Origin: Kappaphycus alvarezii
Taxonomy: Eukaryota; Rhodophyta; Florideophyceae; Gigartinales; Solieriaceae
Length of the DNA stretch: 64,000 nt
Assembly (NCBI GenBank): GCA_002205965.3
Contig: NADL03000492.1
Coordinates: forward strand, 1,922,001 to 1,986,000
Reading direction: 5' to 3'
Made by a program: the position numbers and the translations under genes
Notes under the pieces: generated by a model
Databases searched by the model: none
The model's input: only the letters and a program-made list of their open reading frames with translations
Told to the model about the DNA's origin: nothing
Shown here: in pieces, positions 21,380 to 33,010 of the stretch
Position numbering within the stretch: the first letter of the stretch is position 1
How the letters are laid out: the number at the start of each line of letters is the position of its first letter

Positions 21380-22660
21380 AGGATTAGATAATTCTTGCGT
21401 CACGAAGACGCCCTCGAGAAAGACGAGGCTGAAGAATGGCCAAAAGCGATGCGTTTCGAGTTGAACTCGTTAAGCAAACTGGAAATGTGGGACTTGGTAG
21501 GGGTCCCTGTTAGAAGGAAAACCATTCGGAACAAATGAATTTTCTATTTAAGAAAGGATGGGAAGGGAAAGTTGATTAGGCATAAGGGTTAACTGGTCGC
21601 AAAGCAGTTCCTGCAAGCATCTGGGGTGTAGTTTACAGAGTTATCCTCCCCTGTATCTAAGTACGATACAGTTCGCCTAATGATAGCCCTTTCAGTTCAC
21701 TTTGGCTGGCACAGGTCGATGATCGAAGTGAAAAATGCGTTCTTAAATGCGCCGCTGAGTGGAAACCTTTACGTAGAACAGACTGATAGGTTAAAAGTCA
21801 AAGGATTTGAAAACTATGCATATCGACTGAGCAAGGCAGTGCACGGTTGGCGTCAAGCATCAAGGTAAAGGAATATCAATCTCGACAAATTCTTGCAGAA
21901 CATGGGCTGCGAATGGAGCAAGGCAGACCCAACACTGTACCTACTAAATACTCGTAAGGATTAAGTGTTCCTAGTCGTTTAAGTTAAAGAAATCGTGCTG
22001 ATTTGGAACGGGAAGCTTGCAGTGAGTAAAGTCATCCAATATTTCGAAAAGGATTTCAAGATACTTATCTTTGAAAAGATTGATAGGTTTTTCGGAATTA
22101 AAGTCGAGTACAATAGGTGCGAAGTTAAGACACGCAACCAGTGGATGATTGAGCGAGGGTTGAAGGCCTTCGGAATCACCGAATGAAAACCGGTGGCTAC
22201 GCTTCTTCTAGTGGGGTTGGATTTGAATGCTGAGGATGGTAATGTGCTGTCAAATTCAACTCTTTTCTAGCAGTTAATTGGGGTCCTGATGCATCTGGAC
22301 AATACTATGAGGACAGAGAAAACGTATGCTGTGCCCTACCTTGCGCGTTTCATGCACAACCAGACAGAACTATTTTTGAAGAGCAGTAAACTTATTCTGA
22401 GATATCTGAAGGGCAGGAAGGCACTTGGAATTAAACTAGAAAAAGAAATGGGGAAAAAGGTAGTAAGGTAGAGTTTTTGGATAGGAAATGGGCACAGAAG
22501 AAGCCCAGTCGCAAATAAATCCGCGATTATTGTTTCACGTTGCGGGTGGAATCTGGAATTGGAGCTCGAAGCAGCAAAGTATTATTTCCCAGAGCTCAAA
22601 GGAATCTCAGTTTATACAGATGTATACAGTAAGGTAACTACTCTTCTTATATGTGAATCC
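21380..22660 (+). pseudogene. Copia reverse transcriptase and RNase H, decayed
   Basis: Forward frames with stops follow copia RT order. EKDEAEEWPKAMRFELNSLS (D..W..AM..E) begins near 21418. FYLRKDGKGKLIRHKG and VAKQFLQASGV (the KARLVAKG.Q block) lie near 21540-21635. IEVKNAFLNAPLSGNLYVEQ (DVK.AFLNG.L.E.IY) lies near 21725-21780. LSKAVHGWRQASR stands in for LYGLKQ near 21825-21868. The YVDD block around 21970 is unrecognisable. The FGIKVEYNRCEVKTRNQWMI strand follows, then LILRYLKGRKALGIKL, where RNase H begins, near 22390-22440. Without a YxDD it is dead. Confidence 0.85.
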
Positions 22661-22814
22661 AAATTCAGTAGGATGAAGTTTTGGACAACTCAAGATGCTG
22701 CAGTTGTGTGTACTTGTTAATTACTGTTGACTACTAGTAGTGGGCTTACCCTATATGATATGATAGTTAGTAGATAGCTACTCAAAACTAAAAAGGATAT
22801 ATATATGTTTTGCA
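22621..22814 (+). repeat. Copia 3-prime LTR
   Basis: This is the direct repeat of 18438-18630. It begins TGTATACAGTAAGGTAACTA, contains AGTGGGCTTACC and ends ATATGTTTTGCA. Confidence 0.85.
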
Positions 22815-24468
22815 ATCCCATGGAACTCTCGGATGCCAAAGGCTGGGTACTTTGACGACAACCCACGACAGGTTTAAAGACGACGATTAGCACGCGACAG
22901 TTTTCGGTTTGGTTTTAATACTTTTGTTAGGCTCTTATGTTTTTAGCCGGAAATCTCTGCCGGAGGGACGGGTCTAATAGCTTTGCCAGGGTCGCGGAGT
23001 TCTGTCGGAGGCATTACCAACTGTAATGATATATAAGGTAGTATATATACAGTACTAACAGTGCTGCTCCCTAGCCTATTTTATCAATTTAAATACTCCT
23101 TTCAGTGCGACAAAGACTTTATATTCAGCCAATCACGTGGCACGTGGCTGTCTACCATACCAAGCTGTGTTGGCTTGTTTCTAGGCTCATAATTTTGAGC
23201 TTTCTATTGTACGACTGGCTCCTTTGATTCTGTATCCCATAAATCCCTGATGAAGAAACCAATCATGTACAATAAAAGTCGCATATCAAATTTGATTGGG
23301 ATATTTTCTCAGTGTTGAATCTATGAGTTACAATTATGCCCGATGAGCGCAGCATATGATCGTTAGGATCATATGATGATGTCGTGAGTACAAGTATCCA
23401 GTTCAGGAGCTGGAATTACTCACTGCGCAGGTTTATCGTGGTCAGAACTTCTGATCATGGTTCACTAGGTTGATGGAAATCACCGTAATGGCGAGCAGAT
23501 GGCTGCATCAGGGCAATCTTTTCATAGAGGATCATGAGTGAACGGAGCTACGCCTGGGATCTACAGTACCTTAGTTTGAAGTCTTCCTTCCTGGACAGAG
23601 CAACGAAAAAGGTAAACGATTCAGTGAATGGACTGTAACAGTAAACTAGTCTCAAACCAAGGCAGATAAAAAAAATCATGTTTAAAATGTGTTCACAGGA
23701 AATACTTATTTTACAAGTACATTTGTCAGAGTGCACTCGCAATTAATGTTCCTGTATGTAATATCACGATACATTTGGAATTCGAAGTCCGGCGGCTTCT
23801 GTACGAAATACCTTCTCACCATCTTCCAACGATGAGAACCCTTTTCATTCTGAAATAAAGACCAAACCTTGGAAAAACGACCGCCTCCTCTTTTGCATCT
23901 GTTCTGATATCCCTATCAAGCCAAAGTTACCTTGCGGAGCCAAATCTTGAACTGTCCCCACCAGTGTACATTACTCTTTCCTTCTTTCACTGCCCTACAA
24001 TTTTATCAAATAAGCAAACGATTCTCATAATAGGTCGATCCAATGTGGGCGATATAAAAAATAGCCTACACGGAGGCAAGAATAATAGCGCAATAGCTAC
24101 TACAGCGGACTCGGAGTTGTAATGTGTTCTTCTATTTCACTTTACTCCTTGGTCCGGATTCTGTCACCTACATCTATAGTCATCCAGACCAGTGAACTAC
24201 TCTAGTTTGAATACTCACACTTCTCGTCTAGTCCGGTGCTGGCCATCGTAGTTCTGGTAATCAGAAGAACTCCAGACTGATTGCATGGTAATCCATGTTG
24301 ACGTTGGCACCACATTCTGAATAGAGAGTATAACATCAAAGCATAAAATTCTATCTGAAATAGCTATAATCCATGGATATGGTTAGAACCAATCCAGCAT
24401 CCCGGTTCTATTTAGTAAGTAACCTTTAGGATCCAATTCACGACATAACTCCATAAACATGTCATGAG
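22815..24468. other. Unassigned AT-rich spacer
   Basis: No motif-bearing frame. It includes a short hairpin at 23353-23375. Nothing else is recognised. Confidence 0.4.
23353..23375. repeat. 9-bp inverted repeat with 5-base loop
   Basis: CATATGATC, loop GTTAG, then GATCATATG. The arms pair perfectly. No T-run follows and there is no adjacent gene, so no role is assigned. Confidence 0.8.
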
Positions 24469-25260
24469 ATGCTGCGGTATCACCCGTGTAGGAGCGGACT
24501 GTCAGGTCGTGAACTGTCCATTTCTAACAAAGAAGTCCCGTTTCTAACCACAAATCAACTATATAAACAATTTTCGCAAACAAATCCAAACTTTGAGAAC
24601 TTACATAACCAGTCCATTTGCGCAGAATCTAGCAGAAGCTGCCCAGTGTACTGACAATATAACCTGATGTATGTAAATGAGATTAAGCAGGAAAGACGAT
24701 GGTCCACGAAATTCGCATGAATGGCAATTATAGAGCAATAGGCGAGGAGCAGAATCAATACTAATCATTTGGAGACAGCTCTGAACTTGACTTCAGAGAG
24801 CAACTGGATCTACAAAGGCGTCAGGGAGCACCAAATGGGACAGATGTGCGATACAGATTACCTGCAGAACAATAAGACGATCCGAAAGGTATCGATCTCC
24901 ATGGGGATGGATATTATTCTGCATGTTGGAGAATTATGTATCTCTGCACTCAGAAGATCTTTTTTACAAAGACATGAGAGTAACAATGCATTTTTCACTC
25001 ATAGTACTGCTCAGTTGGTCGACGAAGAAGAAGTTGATGACAACATGCATGATGATCAAGAGCCTCTATTTGATTGAAATGTATTTCCCAAACATCTGCC
25101 ACTGGCCGAATCTGAGCAAATACTGGATGTTGCAGACAGTGGGGTTGTATATGAGAATGGTGAATCACAAATGGACGGCGAGATAGCTCAAACTTCAATG
25201 TTTGAAAAATTGGATAATGATGGTGGACGCCGAGTAATTAAAATAATGCGCAGGAAATAG
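24469..25260 (+). other. Unidentified open frames, possible 5-prime part of the CACTA-like element
   Basis: A 102-codon frame at 24769-25077 ends in an acidic stretch (VDEEEVDDNMHDDQEPLFD). It continues past its stop in the same frame as NVFPKHLPLAESEQILDVAD and onward to about 25258. An acidic N-terminal region before the catalytic domain would suit a CACTA transposase, and the strand agrees with the 26.6-27.9 kb pieces. I do not recognise the sequence itself, so the link is inference. Confidence 0.3.
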
Positions 25261-26439
25261 AAAGATATGATACGTTGGGCGAATATTTTAGTTGTTTATA
25301 TGCATGTGGTTCCGTGCGATTCACAGTTCAGAAGTTTAACATCTTGAGGGGAATATTGAACGATTTCTTGGGCCAATTTTTAAGAAAGAGAGAATCTTTC
25401 ACTCTTTTTACTTATCTTGAGTGTACACCGACTGACCAACTATTCAGTTACGAGAGAATGAATAGAGCCAGAAAGACGGCCTGTAACCATACTCAAAAGT
25501 TCGTAGGACATTCATCAGGAATTGTTAAATAACTGCTTTCCGAGAATTAATATTTTGTGCCGTCCAATCAGTTTGGAACGTGTTCTACCACGCATTGCTG
25601 CCGTGGAACTCATTGTTGTGCATGATTCCATCCTGTTTAACTATCATAATGGTGCTCAAAGTCGGCTAGCAAGCCGAATGTCTGCGCCGGTATGAATTAT
25701 AGTGCCTATTGAATAGATGAAGCTTCGAAGGTATGAATTAAATTACCAGTGACTATGAAAAGCCTGATTTGGCGATGCAATTCCTCTATTCTACCATGTT
25801 CAGTTGTGAATACTCTGAGGAACGAATTGAAATTGATACAATAGTGACTTCTTGTTTTGAATTCCTTGTACTTGAATGATGGTTCTACGAATGTGAAAGC
25901 AGGCCAATTGCAAGTTAGTGCAATGAGGCTGCAAGGGTTAACTCAACATTTGAAGGAAGTCACAAGAAGATCTTTGGGTTATTCGTTTGGGATAGGTGAC
26001 AAAGCTAATCGTGGTCATTACGAAATTTCAATGGAAGCAAGTATTGGAGACCTATGCTGCATTTGATCTACGATTGAGGATACCAGTAGCGCTTAATCGA
26101 GTATATTGAAGGTAGAAGGTGTTGAGCGTGCAGTTGTGAAGCATTTATCACCCGGGAATCTGATTCAGAGCTTTGAAGGAGATGTAGCTCTGAACCATGA
26201 TTGAGTGATTCTTCTAGATGAAATCTGTGCTCTACTGCGGCCAACCTGACCTCCACGGGAAGCAAATGGAAATGGGATAGGGTCGGGAACCAAAAGATAC
26301 TTTTGCATTTTATTGTATTGCTTTTAGAAAGGCAAAGCTGGTGTCGCCACAAAACGACTGATTTGGATTGAAAGATTGGACTTTGAGAGCACTGAGCCCA
26401 AAAAGCGTCGAGTTGAGCTGTTTAATATGGGCTCAAAAG

Positions 26440-28005
26440 AAATGTGCAAAGATTTATGTTTGATCGAAAGCTGAAATCTTTTCTTTATGGATAACAAGAA
26501 TAATTTACGGATCTAGTCATATCTTACGGCGTCTAATCGATGGGTGAGAATATGTATCTCATCGAATTATGATCTATTGTGAAGATACCAGCAGTTTTCT
26601 TCGCTTCTTCCGCAGTGGTCAGCTGGTGAATTCTATCTAATTTTCTTGGGGTTTCCTCCAGCATTCAAAAGTTCCCGCTGTGCAGTTCTGCATCTGTCTT
26701 CGGCGCCAACTGAGATCAGTTCGAACGAGATTTTTTTGAATATTGTTGATGATATTTTGATGATTACGACAGAGAGAGTCGAAGCACAGGATCCTAGAGG
26801 GAATAAGATCTTTATATTAGTACATGGTATAGGTTTTACGGCAAATTACCCTGCGGTGTCTCATGTTCCCTATATTTTTGGGCATACAGTCAGCTGGTCG
26901 TGCACACTATGCCCGTTTCGTCGGGATACGTACGATTTTGCTTTCCGGTATTCCGCTCAAACAAGTTATCATCCAGAATACTCACCTGATTTAATTTGTA
27001 GGAAACAATACCTGGCATTGCGACAAACTGGAATCGATAATACGGAAACTAACTGCCTTGGCATGTCTGATAGAATATCTGCGTTACTTCAACTAAGTAA
27101 GGATCTTGAAAATGCAATTCCTAAAACTCCTTTGAATGAAAACATTAACGTGTAGTCAGCGGCTTATTTGACCCATATCGATCAAGTACTGTACGGTTGC
27201 CCTACTTCATTTGCTGACGGGACTTGCCCAGTATTTTATGCAATTACGCTTTCCGCTTCTCCCAAGCGACGCCATGCGAACCAAAATAGACATAATTATA
27301 TTCAGCGACAGTATTATACCTCAGTCAAAAGTATACAATGTGCGTACAAAAATTATATATAGCATTAATGTATATGGAAAATATTGCCTTTTGATCATTT
27401 GTGCAAAGTTGCGGCCAATCGGTGTGAAAATAGTAAACATGGCTGTTGACATTTTTCTCTGCGATGCTCATCGTCTTTTGTCACCGCTACAAGAATTTGT
27501 AGCTCTGACTTTCTGGTACACTCAAGAGCAGGTCGACGGAAGTGCTGACGTGGAGTATTTCGTAGTGGAATGAGAGTTACATAAGAGACCTGCGCGAAAG
27601 AGCAATACGATACGTAATTGAGGTCAGCAAAGACATCAGAATAGCACTTGAAACTGGAAAGATGTTGACACGGTCAAAGCTATGAATAAGACAAATTTAC
27701 GCACAATCCTTGATTTATATTCTCATACTATGCCTTGCTTGGGGCACGTTCATAATTTCATGGAATTAATATTTGAAACATATCACCAACCTTTGAAACG
27801 CTCTGTAATTAGAATTAATCAAAAAGATGCTAATATGTCGCCAGTTGAACACCAGCTCTCCAATGATTGGCAAGGGAGGCTGGCAGTACTAGCTGCATTA
27901 TATTTAAAAGGGGACGAGAAGGACGAGAACGTGGTGGTAGATCTTTATTGGTTGTACAATGTGCACAGAAGCGTGCGGAGGGTATTCATAAATCAACTAC
28001 GGATG
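26440..28005 (+). pseudogene. CACTA/EnSpm-like (TNP2-type) transposase remnant
   Basis: Three forward frames follow each other. 26646-27155 (170 codons) carries SSNEIFLNIVDDILMI and FILVHGIGFTANYPAVSHVP, then a cysteine pair SCTLCPFRR. In TNP2-type transposases an acidic/hydrophobic block, a D.PA.. segment and a C..C pair follow in this order. Next, 27211-27573 includes VNMAVDIFLCDAHRLLSPLQ. Then 27682 onward reads DLYSHTMPCLGHVHNFMELI and FETYHQPLKRSVIRINQKDA, resembling the H...GP...E.FE..H..LK block of these enzymes. Stops at 27153, 27362 and 27571 separate the pieces. TIRs starting CACTA were not found, and the 3-prime side runs into a LINE-D fragment. The family call is by motif order only. 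Confidence 0.45.
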
Positions 28006-28140
28006 CGGGCGGCGGGTAGAAACCTGTCGCGCCTGCATTATTTAGAGACTAAATGCAAAACTGGTAACGAAGTCGCGGAGCTCCTGTTGAGGGGAGGAAC
28101 CGCGACGGGAAGCAGCGAAGAAAGCAGGGATTCTTGTAGT
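28005..28140 (-). pseudogene. LINE-D C-terminal fragment
   Basis: About 130 bp match 2240-2380 at nucleotide level (CTGTCGCGCCTGCATTATTT and ACTAAATGCAAAAC) and are homologous to 53870-54005. It is read on the minus strand, as at 2.2 kb. It joins the end of the CACTA-like frame without a visible boundary repeat. Confidence 0.6.
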
Positions 28141-28269
28141 ATCATATTCCTTCTTTTAAGCAAGAATGAAAGATGATTGGATGATAGCGTCGATTTGCAT
28201 AGGGAATTCTCTCGTGAGATTGACGACGGGCTTATTTATATTTCCCTTCACATTTGCTTGGCCAATATA

Positions 28270-28350
28270 CGGTATCTACGCTCCGATACAAATTTCGGGG
28301 GTACCAACCCACATATCTACCACAGTCAGTTAATCCCCCATTTCCTTTTG
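28270..28350 (-). repeat. Dispersed GTAGATATGTGGGTTGGTAC repeat copy, inverted
   Basis: Its reverse complement matches 4747-4830 over about 75 bp, including ATCGGAGCGTA at the far end. Confidence 0.65.
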
Positions 28351-29340
28351 AGAGACGCAACGACACGCAGCGCTGATGGTCTCCTCCAACGCAGCCTGCT
28401 TGTCAACCGGTCTACCAGCTACTTTCTAGTTGGTACAGACGCTCAAGTACTTGCATTATAGGTCCTGCCAATGGTTTGATTAAAAGTACAGAGGACTCCC
28501 AACCTTTCCATTACTCGCAGTAAACCACCCCTATACCCCCTTCTGAGAGAATTGCTAGCTGATGGGAAAGTGGGTCCAGCTTTGCTTGGTGCAGAGTTTG
28601 AATAGATATGTGCTGGGAAGATAAATAGATCAGAAAAGATAACCCCAACTATTACATCAGGGCACGATGGATATGTCTATGGCACGGGCCAAGATGATAT
28701 TCGATTCAGTATGTCTCTGACTTGACTATGGGCTTTGAAGAATTTCAGATGAAAAGATGTCTGTTGAATGTTTACGAGATAGTTAGAAGAATTTGAGTAT
28801 TGAATAGTAAGATTTGGAAGCCCATACAGGAATGATATTTTACCCCGATGTTCTATCGCATTCATGGCGTTCAGGGATATATGTGAGAATGAAAGAATTG
28901 TAAAAACAAAAAATGTTGAGATAATAGAGGCATTTGACCATGCCATTCAATACTACGCCCTTATCGGTGTTTTAAAAAGGCTAGAAAATGAGATACCACG
29001 GTGCATGGTCTTTCAGTGTCTCATTCGAATGGGAAGGGGGCGAATTTTGATGCATGTGAGAATTATTTACAGCTTTTATATATGAATAATAGCGTATGGC
29101 GCGTAGCACTGTATCATGACTGCACCGTGCGGTACTCCATTTCTGAGACTGACCAGAGCGTTATCCATGGTACAAATCTGGTTATGGGTGTGGAATGCAA
29201 CGTGCATTGTAGAAAGGATGGCTAGCCATCGCGGCTCCCTTGATAATGGTAATGATACTGAGAACGTAGCATCGGTGTTTACAAATTTGATTTCAAGACT
29301 GAGGAGGTACATCTGGGTAATGTAGTGTCTTAAAACAGAA
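28351..29340. other. Unidentified frames downstream of the CACTA-like remnant
   Basis: Forward frames at 28864-29085 and 29001-29225 are open and read smoothly (CENERIVKTKNVEIIEAFDH; VIHGTNLVMGVECNVHCRKD), but I recognise no family. They could belong to the same transposon as 26.4-28.0 kb. I do not assign a function. Confidence 0.25.
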
Positions 29341-30644
29341 AAAAGGGAATAAGTGAAGCAATTATGTTCATTGATTTGTACTTCCAAGGTGCTTGAACGT
29401 TTTGATGATTTAAAGGAGCTCACCAGCATATTCAGAAACCAATCTAAACTATAGATTGATACTTTCTGACATAGAGAGAACATTGGAGTCCTTATGGGAA
29501 GAACATGAAAAGGAAAAAGGCAGTGATGACTAAAGGGATTTACGTAGTTTAATAAAAAAGTGACCTACTCTAATTCACATAATATTCGTGTCACGAATTT
29601 TTTTGTACCATGGAATTCAAATCATACCGCGAACAACTTGGTCATGTAAAAGAAATCCCTTCTTTTTTAAAAAAGATGCACGGGTTGCAAAATAATTGGG
29701 ATAGGTAGATCCAAATAATAATAAATAGTTCCAACTTGAATAAATAAATAAAAGCCACAACCAGACTTAGAATGAATAATGAATTGAAAACCAAATTTAA
29801 TAATATCTGATCGAGGGGAATATTTCGATAGCCCGAGGATGTAAAAATATTTCTAACAACCTAGACTACTTATACTCTACACCAGGGTGAACCTGCTACA
29901 AAAATCAGGTGAGCCGTTCAAAAATTTTGGTAGACATAATTTAGGCTCAGCAATAATTATTGCAGTATTTTCCAGGCAAGCAATCATCCAGATAATAATT
30001 TGTTGGTAGCATAAATGTTGTAACTGTAGCCTGTATACTATAAAAACCCAACTGTAGGACATAAAAATTATTTCACACTGAATTCAGCATAAAATAGTGC
30101 CAGTGTAAAATAGATAAAATTATTCCTTGATGATTCATAATAAATATAAATTGTGGGCCTCAATAAAAATATTGCTCCACAATTCAGCATCAATGTAGGA
30201 CACCGGGATAGAGATTAAAATATTTGGTCAATTTTCACACGGGTACCATAATTTTATCGATGCCTGGTTAAATGACGTTCCAAAATTGAAGATGTTAATA
30301 TATATATATATTTCACTAATATTACTATAACGAAATCCATACTGGCAATTTTTTTAAAATTAAAACGATAACGCTACTAAAATGCGGGATTAAAGTGCAA
30401 GAAACATCTCCGAGTCGAGAAATCTCTACATGGAGGCCGGGGAAAATGGACTAAAGTTAGTCGATAGAGACGTGCATAACAAAGAGAGAGTTTCCAACAA
30501 GAAATGGTCGAGGGAAACGTTTTAGGACTGCAGAGAGTGTTCAGGGAAAGAGGGGTATAAAGGACGAAGGAAATAGAGGTCGCCTTCGGCTCCGCAGTCG
30601 TAGATGCTGGATGGGCTGTTGTATTTAAGGACTAGAAATGAGCC
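29341..30644. other. AT-rich spacer with TA microsatellite
   Basis: This is low-GC sequence with no supported gene. A short (TA)n run lies at about 30298-30312. Confidence 0.5.
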
Positions 30645-31013
30645 ATGGAAGCTACTAGTCGCCAGCGCCCGGCGGAACTGGCGCGGTTCTCGGACGGCAA
30701 ACCTGTAAAGGAAAGTAAGGCGAATAAAGGTTTAGAGTGTCTACTATACAGGCCGCTGGTCACACGGCGAGTAAACCACGCAAATTTATTGGGAAGCGAG
30801 GTATCAGAGAGCGGTTCGTGTGAGATGAGGCAGGCTTGGCCCAACCTGAGGAGTTTCTTGATCAATGGGATGATGGCAGAGCGTTTGACGGCCTCAAACT
30901 ACGGGAACGGAGTATTCAGATCAGCAGGTGAGGATGGCCAATCAAAACCAGGCGGCGAAGTGCATGTTTCAAATCAGGAGAGAATGGAAAGCACAACCCG
31001 GAACAGAGGATAG
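30645..31013 (+). CDS. Unidentified 122-codon open frame
   Basis: The frame starts at ATG 30645 (sequence context ATGAGCC ATGG at the start) and stops at TAG 31011-31013. The predicted product is basic and polar with no membrane segment, no zinc knuckle and no motif I know. It stands out because GC content rises from about 30500 to 31000 inside an otherwise AT-rich stretch. Downstream, reading in other frames to 31300 gives lysine/glutamate-rich peptide broken by stops, so this could be the start of a decayed gag-like or host gene. There is no promoter or splice evidence. Treat it as hypothetical. Confidence 0.25.
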   Translation: MEATSRQRPAELARFSDGKPVKESKANKGLECLLYRPLVTRRVNHANLLGSEVSESGSCEMRQAWPNLRSFLINGMMAERLTASNYGNGVFRSAGEDGQSKPGGEVHVSNQERMESTTRNRG

Positions 31014-32329
31014 TTCCTAAAGGAAGGGAGGAGGGCCTGAATGTTGAGAAGGTTAAAAGCGTCCCAAATAAAGAAGGAAACCGATTTGGCGGGGCTAAAA
31101 TCAACGGCTTCCCCCAATATGAACCCGGAGTTTACCAAGGAGTCAAGCGCAGTGCGGACCAATGCCACCGAGAGATCCTGAAATTTGGAGGAGGCTTGTC
31201 AAGAAGGCATGATGTGTGGGATCGAGAGGCAGATCAAAGCCAATGAAATAGCGAATAGGAGATTTCAAAATTGATGTCAGCTATTAGGGGTATGAGAAGG
31301 AGATCAAGAGTTTCAGATGAAAACATCTCACAATGCTCTATGGCGACAAAATTAAATTATGGGAGTGGCTTTCACACACCGAAAAGTCATGTGTATTCTT
31401 TGGGTTTTATGGTGGCGCTCCGTCTTGCCTATTAGTATTCTCTTGGTATCATTTTTGTTGATATTCCTATCATAGTTGGAATAAATTCGGATTCAGTAGG
31501 CCATCATCTGTTTCAAAATGAGTTTTGCCGTTGTGTTGACAAATAGGATGCCAAAAAAGAGAGAAAACAAAACTTTTCTTTTCAGTTATATCATTTTAAG
31601 AATCAACCAAGCATAATAGCCTCCTAATGAAATAAGAAGAACTTTATGAACAGAATTTTCAAAACAAGAGGTCAACAGAATATTAGTATGGGTGTGCGGG
31701 TACTTTCTAACTGAAATTTCAGCGGAAAACTGGAGTGTAATAGTCGTTATTCAGAGCAAAGTGTCTCAGAAAAGTAATGAAATGCTTTTCACTGTGGATT
31801 CAATTTACTATGTTACATCAGGAATTTTCGCTTTGCTATGATAATTTCATTATCGTTTAGTTGAAAACTCTCTAAAATTCCTAGTTTTGGCGCTAAGGTT
31901 TCCTGAACATGAATAGATTCTGGTAACTGTTCGGCAATATCCCGAAGTCTATTATACAATAGACGCCTCTATTATATATGAGGGATAATCCGAAAGAGCC
32001 AATTTATTCCTGGAAACGAGGGTTGCCCGTGAAATAATGTTGATCATTTCAGAATGATCCATAATTAACAAAAGAAAAATTTTATTGAGTATGATAATGA
32101 TGTTGTACAGTGACTAAAAGGGAAACTTACATTAAAATCAACTAGAAATAAAGAAAAACTTTAATAGCAAGGCAGCAGTTTTGGTAAACTACCTACGCAT
32201 TGATATATAGCTCAGTCCTGTCACAATTTATTTCAAATATATGCATAACAAATACCTTCATTCTCAGAAACACTACTCAGTCCTCATGAGATAGACAGCC
32301 CAATGGCAGGGTTTATAAGGTGGCGGGAT
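31014..32329. other. Unassigned AT-rich spacer
   Basis: There are no frames with recognisable motifs and AT content is high throughout. I see nothing here. Confidence 0.45.
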
Positions 32330-33010
32330 AGAGTGTCGCGTAACTGTTTGTGCCCTCTCACGGTCCCTACCGCGCTCTTACAGACGGAGGTATGGTGACC
32401 GGGTGCATCAAGTATGGGGAGTTGCTGGACAGTGCTTGTCGTGCACATCTGGCAGAGACGGGAGCCTTAGAACAAAGGGTTACCGAGGCGAACGTCAATC
32501 ATAGTACGTCAGACCACGGACTCGATGTAGTGTTCGTTCCTGGATAATGGTAGGGTGTAGAATAGAGCGGATGAGGCTGTGGAGGCAGCGGTTGCCAAGC
32601 GGGCACGGTGATGATTGGAGAATGCCGGTGTTTGCCGTTACAGACGGAGCAAAATGTCTTTGTGGAGGAGTTTTGTTATTTCTTGCTGGAAATAGCGGGA
32701 GTCGGAGGCGTCCTGTCGGTACGTCTAGAGAACAGTTTCTATAGGTGGAGGTCAGGAGGGAGGTTGAGGGCGATTGAAAGGGGTTCATATGATGGAGCGA
32801 GGAGGCGGACAGTGCGGAGTGGGGTATGGCTAAGAACCTGTTGTACCAGTGCCGAGCTCGTTAGGAGAGATGCTGTATGCGCGATGATGTGAACCCCTTG
32901 GGTTTGGCATGAGCCGGAAGAGGAGTGTTGCCTTGGTAAAGCCTGTGCACGTTTGGCAGCGATGTATGCTTTCGAATATCCTTCGCGTTCCCTCGTCAGA
33001 GCGAACGCGA
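32330..33010. other. GC-rich island, probable decayed LINE-related coding DNA
   Basis: The GC jump and short open frames on both strands resemble the other LINE fragments in this window. A minus-strand frame near 32560-32680 gives FCSVCNGKHRHSPIITVPAW, a C..C...H arrangement, followed by proline-rich text. No RT or endonuclease motif is visible, so the assignment is by composition and context only. Confidence 0.3.

Larger units (their letters stand above)
18438..22814 (+). mobile_element. Old Ty1/copia LTR retrotransposon
   Basis: Two direct repeats of 193 and 194 bp bound 4.0 kb of broken gag-pol in the order gag, protease, integrase, RT, RNase H, which defines Ty1/copia. The LTRs begin TGTGTACAG / TGTATACAG and end TTTTGCA. 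By eye they differ at roughly a fifth of positions, so the insertion is old. I see no matching 5-bp target duplication (ATTGA on the left, ATCCC on the right), which may have mutated. Confidence 0.9.
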
